Assembly: GCA_937871685.1 (NCBI GenBank)
Contig: CALMOL010000096.1
Coordinates: forward strand, 8,785 to 20,314
Direction of reading: 5' to 3'
DNA from: an uncultured Verrucomicrobiota bacterium
GTDB taxonomy: Bacteria > Verrucomicrobiota > Verrucomicrobiia > Chthoniobacterales > SZAS-18
Length of the DNA: 11,530 bases
In this document: positions 7,708 through 11,530 of the stretch, one piece after another
Layout of the letters: every line of letters starts with the position of its first letter
Position numbering within the stretch: the first letter of the stretch is position 1
Notes under the pieces: generated by a model
What the model was told of the DNA's origin: nothing
What the model saw: only the letters and a program-made list of their open reading frames with translations
Database searches by the model: none
Position numbers and translations under genes: made by a program

Positions 7708-9138
7708 TCACTCGGCCACGGCCGTCCGCCATAGGCGGCGCGGGGCGAGACGGATAGCCCGGGCGAGCGATGACAGGTCCAGGCCCACGCTTTCCATCCC
7801 GGACCGGATGTAGCGAAAGTGGTTATACGTAGCTTGAGCCAAGAACAATGAGAGGATCAGCCCGTAGTAGCCCAGCCAGGGAACCAAAACCGGCGAGCAA
7901 ACCAGGACCACCACGCCAGCCACGATGATATTCGGAAGAAACGGGTTTTCGTTCTGGGACCATTTCAACAGCACGAACAGGCTCGCGTGGTATTCCAAAA
8001 ACCAGAAAAGAAGCAGGAGCGCGACTGCAGAAGTTTCCACCAAACGCACGCGAGCACCCATGCGCGAGAGCAGCGCATCGCCGAAGGCAAGGAGTGCGAC
8101 GGCGCCGACGAGGTAGGTGGTCACGAACAGGAGCCAGCGCTGGGAAAAAATCGCGATGATGGCCGCCTGGTCGCCGTGCATCCGAAGTTGGTTGACCTCG
8201 GGCAGCTTGATGGTCCACCACATCTGGGCGGTCTGGCAGATGAGGAACACGCAATTCTGCGTGAGGCCAAAGCTGGCGGACGCGGCCAGGCCGAGGTGCT
8301 GCGAGCTGACGAGGGTGTTGTAGCTGTGGGTGAAAAATCCCGCCGCGTTCGACACCCCCATGCGCCAGCTCATCGGGAGCAGCACGCGCACGATCTCCGG
8401 GTCATAGCTAGCCGCCCGATGGGCCTTCGGCTCGAGTTGGCGGCGAAACGCCGCCCGCGACGCCAAGTGCTGCCAGGCTCCCCCGAGGAAGTTCCCCGCG
8501 ATCAGCGCCCAGAGCCCGCCGCCAAGCATGAGACCCGCGATGCTCACGGCGTAGTTGATCAGCTGCCCGACCAGCAAGATGCGGAACGCCCGTCGCACTT
8601 CTCCCACCCCATTCAAGAGCGCGCCCCAGCCCACGCCCGCGAACTGAAACGCGACGCCGGCCGCGAACACGATCCACGCCGCCACGACAACCGGACGTTC
8701 CGCCACGCCGACCAGCGAGCCGATCCAGAAGGTGCCCCCGGCAAGCAGGAGCACGGTCGCCGCCAACGCTGTGGCCTGATACACGCGCACCACGGTCCGC
8801 GTCAGCTTCGCCAAGCCAATCATGTTCGGGCCGGCGCCTGCCTCGACCGGCTCGTCTCCAAGTCCGTAAGCCTTGAGGGAGCTGGCGCCCGCCCAAAAAT
8901 ACCCGGCTCCCCGCGCCACAATGGACGAAAACCCAAGGTCGAGGATGGATAGGAAGTTTGCTGCCGCGAGAAAGGTCGTCCAAAGCCCGAAGGTTTCCGG
9001 TGTCAGCGAACGCAGCGCGATCGGGAGCAACAGCACCGCGTTGCCCACGCGCAGCACCGTAGCCGTCAGGCTCCAAAGCGCGGCGGAACGTCCGGCGCGC
9101 TCCCAAATCCGGCGCCAGCGCGGCAGGGTAGGCCTCAT
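7708..9138 (-). CDS. Wzx-like polysaccharide flippase (MOP/oligosaccharidyl-lipid exporter superfamily)
   Basis: A 476-residue integral membrane protein with roughly a dozen hydrophobic segments, length and layout typical of Wzx flippases, which move undecaprenyl-linked oligosaccharide units across the inner membrane. The N-terminal region, LPIALRSLTPETFGLW at 38-53 then FLSILDLGFSSIVARGAGYF at 62-81, is characteristic: P-E-x-F-G-L-W between helices 1 and 2, and D-x-G-F-x-x-x-x-x-R at helix 2. A polar loop of about 30 residues (about 84-112) follows helix 2 and is longer than in many homologues. The frame is open to 9318, but the extra 60 codons are Arg-rich, unlike any flippase N-terminus, and lie in the intergenic region facing a divergent gene. 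ATG 9138 is therefore preferred, though without a Shine-Dalgarno. It is the first gene of the - strand unit. Confidence 0.85.
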   Translation of the reverse strand: MRPTLPRWRRIWERAGRSAALWSLTATVLRVGNAVLLLPIALRSLTPETFGLWTTFLAAANFLSILDLGFSSIVARGAGYFWAGASSLKAYGLGDEPVEAGAGPNMIGLAKLTRTVVRVYQATALAATVLLLAGGTFWIGSLVGVAERPVVVAAWIVFAAGVAFQFAGVGWGALLNGVGEVRRAFRILLVGQLINYAVSIAGLMLGGGLWALIAGNFLGGAWQHLASRAAFRRQLEPKAHRAASYDPEIVRVLLPMSWRMGVSNAAGFFTHSYNTLVSSQHLGLAASASFGLTQNCVFLICQTAQMWWTIKLPEVNQLRMHGDQAAIIAIFSQRWLLFVTTYLVGAVALLAFGDALLSRMGARVRLVETSAVALLLLFWFLEYHASLFVLLKWSQNENPFLPNIIVAGVVVLVCSPVLVPWLGYYGLILSLFLAQATYNHFRYIRSGMESVGLDLSSLARAIRLAPRRLWRTAVAE

Positions 9139-9338
9139 GCCCGGCGCAAAGCAGGGACGAATCGAAGTGGACACCGCCACCGTCCACGCCAAGGATTCGG
9201 GCCGGCGGCCCGCCTCGTGGCCTGGTTTCTGCCGCGCATTGTCGTCATGCCGATCTATAGCAGCGCACGTTCGGGGCGTAAACGCCCGGGAGGCCGTTCG
9301 TCTTTTCACCGGACCCACGGGGAAATCAGCCTCTTGCC
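9139..9338. promoter_or_regulatory. Divergent intergenic region with two short inverted repeats
   Basis: These 200 bp separate the flippase (-) from the zinc-ribbon methyltransferase (+) and should contain promoters for both. I cannot assign a convincing sigma-70 -35/-10 pair; TTGTCG at 9239-9244 has no well-spaced -10 partner. Two small inverted repeats stand out: CGGGCC-GGC-GGCCCG at 9198-9212, and GGGCGT-AA-ACGCCC at 9274-9287. Neither is followed by a T-run on either strand. They could be operator half-sites or leader hairpins, or chance in GC-rich DNA. The open - strand frame through here has no family-like sequence and is treated as non-coding. Confidence 0.35.
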
Positions 9339-10313
9339 ATGACTTGCCGAATTTGCGGCGCCGAAGGGGAGCATACCACGTATGTCGCCCGGGAAATGAT
9401 GCACGGCATCCGGGACGAACACGCCTATTTCCAGTGCGGCGACTGCGGCTGCCTTCAGATCAAGGAGTTCCCGGCGGACATGGGGAAGTATTACGCTCCC
9501 TCTTCATATTATGCCTTCAAGCCCGCCCAGCTGCGGGCCACCGCCAAGCGATGGATCATCCGCCAGCGCGACCACTTTGCCCTGTTCGGGAGCGGGGCGA
9601 TCGGGAGAATCGCCGCGCAAAAGTTCCCGACGGACCAGTTCGAGTTTTCCCGCCCGATCCGCTCTGCGTTCCACCCGGATGCTCGCATCCTCGACGTTGG
9701 GTGCGGTGCCGGCTTGCTGCTGCAGTCGTTGCGCGCACTTGGCTTTCGAAGGCTGCTCGGCATCGACCCTTTCATCGCGGAGGACATCCGGCACGACCAG
9801 GGGCTGACGATTCAGAAACGATTTGTCCATGAGGTTGAGGGAGAGTTTGACATGGTTATGTTTCACCACTCGTTCGAGCACGTGCCTGACCCGTTGGCCA
9901 CCCTGCGAAGTGCGTTTGAACGGCTCGCGCCGGGTGGGTTTTGCATCGTTCGCATCCCGTTGGCCGACTGCTGGGCGTGGGAGCACTATGGCGTGGACTG
10001 GGTTCAATTGGACGCCCCCCGTCATTTCTTCCTCCACACGTGCCGGAGCTTCGCGCAGTTGGCGGCACAATGCGGATTTCTGGCGCCCGAGGTGGCCTAC
10101 GACTCGACCGCCTTCCAGTTTTGGGGGAGCGAGCAATATCGCATGGATGTCCCGCTCATGGACGGGCGCTCCTGCGCGGTGAATCCGCGGCACCCGCTTT
10201 TCACGAACGGAGCCATCGCAGATTTCACGGATCGCGCCCGGAGCCTGAACGTGGCTCAGCGAGGCGACCAAGCCACGTTCTACCTGCGGCGCCCATCCGT
10301 GACTGTAGCTTGA
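9339..10313 (+). CDS. Class I SAM methyltransferase with N-terminal CxxC...CxxC zinc-ribbon-like motif (Methyltransf_23 type)
   Basis: A 324-residue predicted cytoplasmic enzyme. The N-terminus has C3-x2-C6 and C33-x2-C36 (plus C38), spaced like a treble-clef or ribbon zinc site: MTCRICGAEG then YFQCGDCGCLQI. Motifs such as KYYAPSSYYAF at 50-60 follow, as in a family of methyltransferases common in O-antigen and capsule loci. The SAM domain has ARILDVGCGAGLLLQSL at 115-131 (motif I), LLGIDPF at 139-145, and FDMVMFHHSFEHVPDP at 160-175 (motif II with the 'H-x-x-E-H' form). RLAPGGFCIVRIP follows at 195-207. It stands alone on the + strand between two - strand units, with its own upstream region, and ends 9 bp before the stop of the convergent glycosyltransferase. 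Sugar methylation is inferred; a C-methyltransferase role is possible by analogy with zinc-containing NDP-sugar methyltransferases, but the sequence does not decide it. Confidence 0.85.
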   Translation: MTCRICGAEGEHTTYVAREMMHGIRDEHAYFQCGDCGCLQIKEFPADMGKYYAPSSYYAFKPAQLRATAKRWIIRQRDHFALFGSGAIGRIAAQKFPTDQFEFSRPIRSAFHPDARILDVGCGAGLLLQSLRALGFRRLLGIDPFIAEDIRHDQGLTIQKRFVHEVEGEFDMVMFHHSFEHVPDPLATLRSAFERLAPGGFCIVRIPLADCWAWEHYGVDWVQLDAPRHFFLHTCRSFAQLAAQCGFLAPEVAYDSTAFQFWGSEQYRMDVPLMDGRSCAVNPRHPLFTNGAIADFTDRARSLNVAQRGDQATFYLRRPSVTVA

Positions 10314-10322
10314 GGCGCTAGC

Positions 10323-11054
10323 TCAGTCATCTTTCCCCGCATTGGCGTTCTTCCCGCGGTAATACCAGCGGTGCAGGGAGTGCGGCGAGGCGCCGAGCTT
10401 GAAAAGCAAGAGGAACAATCCGTTCTGCACCGATGTCCGCCAAGCGCCACGGTGGCGGGAGCGGCGGGCGGAGGTGGCGATGGGTGGGTCCAGCAGGCGC
10501 ACTCCGCCCGCCTTCCGTAGGCGTCGCGAGAATTCTACGTCCTCCATCAGCGGATAATCCGCAAACCCGCCCAGAGTCGCGAAGTGCGCGCGGCGCACGA
10601 AAAAACTCTGGTCGCCGTAGATCGTCCCGCCCAAGTGATCACTGAGTATACGGTTGAAGTTTTCCAGCCAACGCAGGCGAGGATGGCGTTCGTCAAACTT
10701 GCGGTGAAACGCCCCTCCAAGGAGTGCCGGGTCGGTTCGCGCCGCGTCCAGCGCCGTGAGGTGCGCCGGGGTGAACTCCGTGTCGGCATGGTGAAAAAGG
10801 AGCCACTCTCCCCGTGCCAGGGCGGCACCGGCGTTCATCTGCGCGCCGCGGTTCGGCCGGGCGCACGCCACGCGGCGCACGGTGGCGGGTCCTTCGCAGA
10901 GGACGCCGCCAGTGCTGGCATCAGCAATGATCATTTCGCGCTCGCCCACGTCCGGTAGAGCGTTGAAAGACGCCAGCGTCTGCGCGAGCGCCTGGGCATC
11001 GTCCCACACTGGCACCACGACCGAGAGCCACGGCGGACGCAGTCCGACGTCCAT
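10323..11054 (-). CDS. TIGR04283-type family 2 glycosyltransferase
   Basis: A 243-residue GT-A glycosyltransferase. LSVVVPVWDDAQAL at 10-23 opens the fold. IIADASTGG at 42-50 replaces the usual D-D-G-S with D-A-S, as in the TIGR04283 group. RPNRGAQMNAGAALARGEWL at 66-85 and LFHHADTEF at 86-94 carry the signature 'R-G-x-Q-x-N-x-G' and 'H-A-D-T' motifs. GGAFHRKFDERHP at 113-125, TIYGDQSFFVRR at 144-155, PLMEDVEFSRRL at 168-179 and TSARRSRHRGAWRT at 194-207 complete the pattern. Physiological substrates of this family are not established. Its ATG immediately follows the TAA of the upstream rhomboid-like tail, with GGGGAAAG about 6 nt before the ATG as one of the two plausible Shine-Dalgarno sites in the window. 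It is not part of the main - strand glycan unit, so it need not share its pathway. Confidence 0.85.
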   Translation of the reverse strand: MDVGLRPPWLSVVVPVWDDAQALAQTLASFNALPDVGEREMIIADASTGGVLCEGPATVRRVACARPNRGAQMNAGAALARGEWLLFHHADTEFTPAHLTALDAARTDPALLGGAFHRKFDERHPRLRWLENFNRILSDHLGGTIYGDQSFFVRRAHFATLGGFADYPLMEDVEFSRRLRKAGGVRLLDPPIATSARRSRHRGAWRTSVQNGLFLLLFKLGASPHSLHRWYYRGKNANAGKDD

Positions 11055-11381
11055 TTACTTTCTTTCCCCGCGCCGCAGCAGCGCATGGCGGGCGCGCTCC
11101 AGCTGGGCGCGCTCGGTCTGGGTCAGCGAGGCGAGGCCGGAGCGGGCGATTTTGTCGAGCAGCGGGTCCACCGAGTCGAGCACGTCCTCCCGGGAGTCGC
11201 CGCCAGCCCCTCGCGAATCGGTGGCTTCCACGGAGCGGAAGCTGGCCGGGCGGGTCTTGACCGGCCGCGCCGCGGGCGTCGCGGCGGCCCGGCGGGCGGC
11301 GGCGCGCGTCTCGGCGCGGCGGCGCAAGGAATCCATGAGCGCCCAGCCCTCGCCCACGCCGTTCAGGCGCAGCGCGGCCAT
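11055..11381 (-). CDS. C-terminal tail of a rhomboid-like protease (DUF6576-like), apparently truncated at its 5' end
   Basis: The frame gives 108 codons from an ATG at 11381, but that ATG is doubtful as a true start. The last 40 residues, SVDPLLDKIARSGLASLTQ then ERAQLERARHALLRR, resemble the DUF6576-type tail (D-P-x-L-D-K-I-x-x-x-G-x-x-S-L-T) found at the C-terminus of rhomboid intramembrane proteases in Bacteroidota and Verrucomicrobiota. Before it comes a linker rich in Ala and Arg. The first residues, AALRLNGVGEGW, look like the end of a last membrane helix plus linker. The membrane domain itself is missing: upstream of 11381 this frame stays open to the window edge but reads as antisense to the TRAP-permease-like sequence. 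So this is a fragment, or a stand-alone small protein if the resemblance is misleading. It directly precedes and probably co-transcribes with the TIGR04283 gene. Confidence 0.5.
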   Translation of the reverse strand: MAALRLNGVGEGWALMDSLRRRAETRAAARRAAATPAARPVKTRPASFRSVEATDSRGAGGDSREDVLDSVDPLLDKIARSGLASLTQTERAQLERARHALLRRGERK

Positions 11382-11530
11382 GTCGGAATCGAGGCGATCG
11401 TCGAGATCCTGCCTCCGGCCGTGAACCGCGTCCGCTTCGTCCTCGTGGACCTCGCGAGTCTCGCCTTCTGCGCCTTCTTCGCCTGGAAGTCCTGGACGTT
11501 GTTCGAGGAGGCCTGGGTCGACGGGCAGAC
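11376..11530 (+). CDS. TRAP transporter small permease (DctQ-like), internal fragment continuing past the right edge
   Basis: From about 11376 to the edge one + strand frame reads GHVGIEAIVEILPP, then NRVRFVLVDLASLAFCAFFA and WKSWTLFEEAWVDGQT. This matches the second half of DctQ-type small permeases: an 'H-I-x-V-D-x-L-x-x-x-L-P' amphipathic segment, then transmembrane helix 3 and the loop after it. These proteins form the 4-helix subunit of tripartite ATP-independent periplasmic transporters for organic acids. Codons here are almost all G/C-ending in this frame. Helices 1 and 2, normally about 70-80 residues, are absent: farther upstream the same frame is open but is low-complexity antisense of the rhomboid-like tail. 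No plausible start with a ribosome-binding site is seen, and GTG at 11421 would leave an even shorter protein. The gene appears cut at about 11372-11385 (see findings). Confidence 0.5.

Noticed and set aside
7987..8952. 321-codon + strand open frame inside the flippase gene
   Set aside because: Highly polar and rich in His, Arg, Glu and Gln, as expected from the antisense of hydrophobic membrane helices; the flippase on the other strand has family motifs.
9139..9318. N-terminal extension of the flippase to an ATG at 9318
   Set aside because: The 60 added residues are basic and unlike any flippase N-terminus, and they would fill the divergent promoter region.
8873..9832. 319-codon + strand open frame running from the flippase into the zinc-ribbon methyltransferase
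   Set aside because: It overlaps two recognised genes in other frames and shows no family motif; treated as a shadow.
10882..11424. 180-codon + strand open frame across the rhomboid-like tail
   Set aside because: It is in a different frame from the TRAP-permease-like sequence, is a Ser/Arg-rich low-complexity translation, and lies antisense to better coding sequence.

Overview
This is a GC-rich bacterial window, with very strong G/C preference at third codon positions. It is almost fully coding and is dominated by genes for building and decorating a surface glycan (O-antigen, LPS or exopolysaccharide). No taxonomic marker is present. The gene style suggests a Gram-negative of the PVC group, perhaps Verrucomicrobiota (Opitutae-like): an SGNH-like protein with a 'REARPGDT' segment, a rhomboid-type DUF6576-like tail, TIGR04283 and FkbM families, and almost no Shine-Dalgarno sequences. 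That placement is inference.

Left block, + strand (3-4702): the C-terminal part of an SGNH-hydrolase-like protein that runs off the left edge, then a GC-rich inverted repeat and a 118-bp gap. After it come an FkbM methyltransferase, a membrane acyltransferase-3 (OafA/YrhL type), a second FkbM methyltransferase and a family 9 (heptosyltransferase-type) glycosyltransferase. The last four are separated by only 5-25 bp and look like one transcription unit.

Middle block, - strand (4743-9138), convergent with the left block. In transcription order it holds a Wzx-like polysaccharide flippase, a family 2 glycosyltransferase, a Methyltransf_24-type methyltransferase and a family 4 glycosyltransferase, again tightly packed. 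A roughly 200-bp divergent intergenic region (9139-9338) with two small inverted repeats separates it from a + strand methyltransferase with an N-terminal CxxC...CxxC zinc-ribbon-like knuckle (9339-10313). That gene meets, tail to tail, a - strand TIGR04283-type glycosyltransferase (10323-11054). Upstream of the latter, stop directly abutting start, lies a fragment resembling the C-terminal tail of a rhomboid protease.

Right edge: near 11372-11385 the coding signal switches abruptly. The - strand rhomboid-like tail has lost its membrane domain. From the same point a + strand reading frame encodes the second half of what looks like a TRAP transporter small permease (DctQ type), lacking its first two membrane helices. 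Two unrelated gene pieces joined head to head indicate a rearrangement breakpoint or, just as likely, an assembly or amplification chimera.

Together the complete genes could assemble a glycan (GT9, GT4, GT2), export lipid-linked units (flippase) and modify them by methylation (up to four methyltransferases) and acylation (acyltransferase-3, possibly with the SGNH protein). No initiating transferase, polymerase, ligase or chain-length regulator is seen here, so the locus must continue elsewhere. I see no RNA gene, CRISPR array, insertion sequence or clearly novel system. Apart from the right-edge junction the window is an ordinary, if richly decorated, glycan locus.
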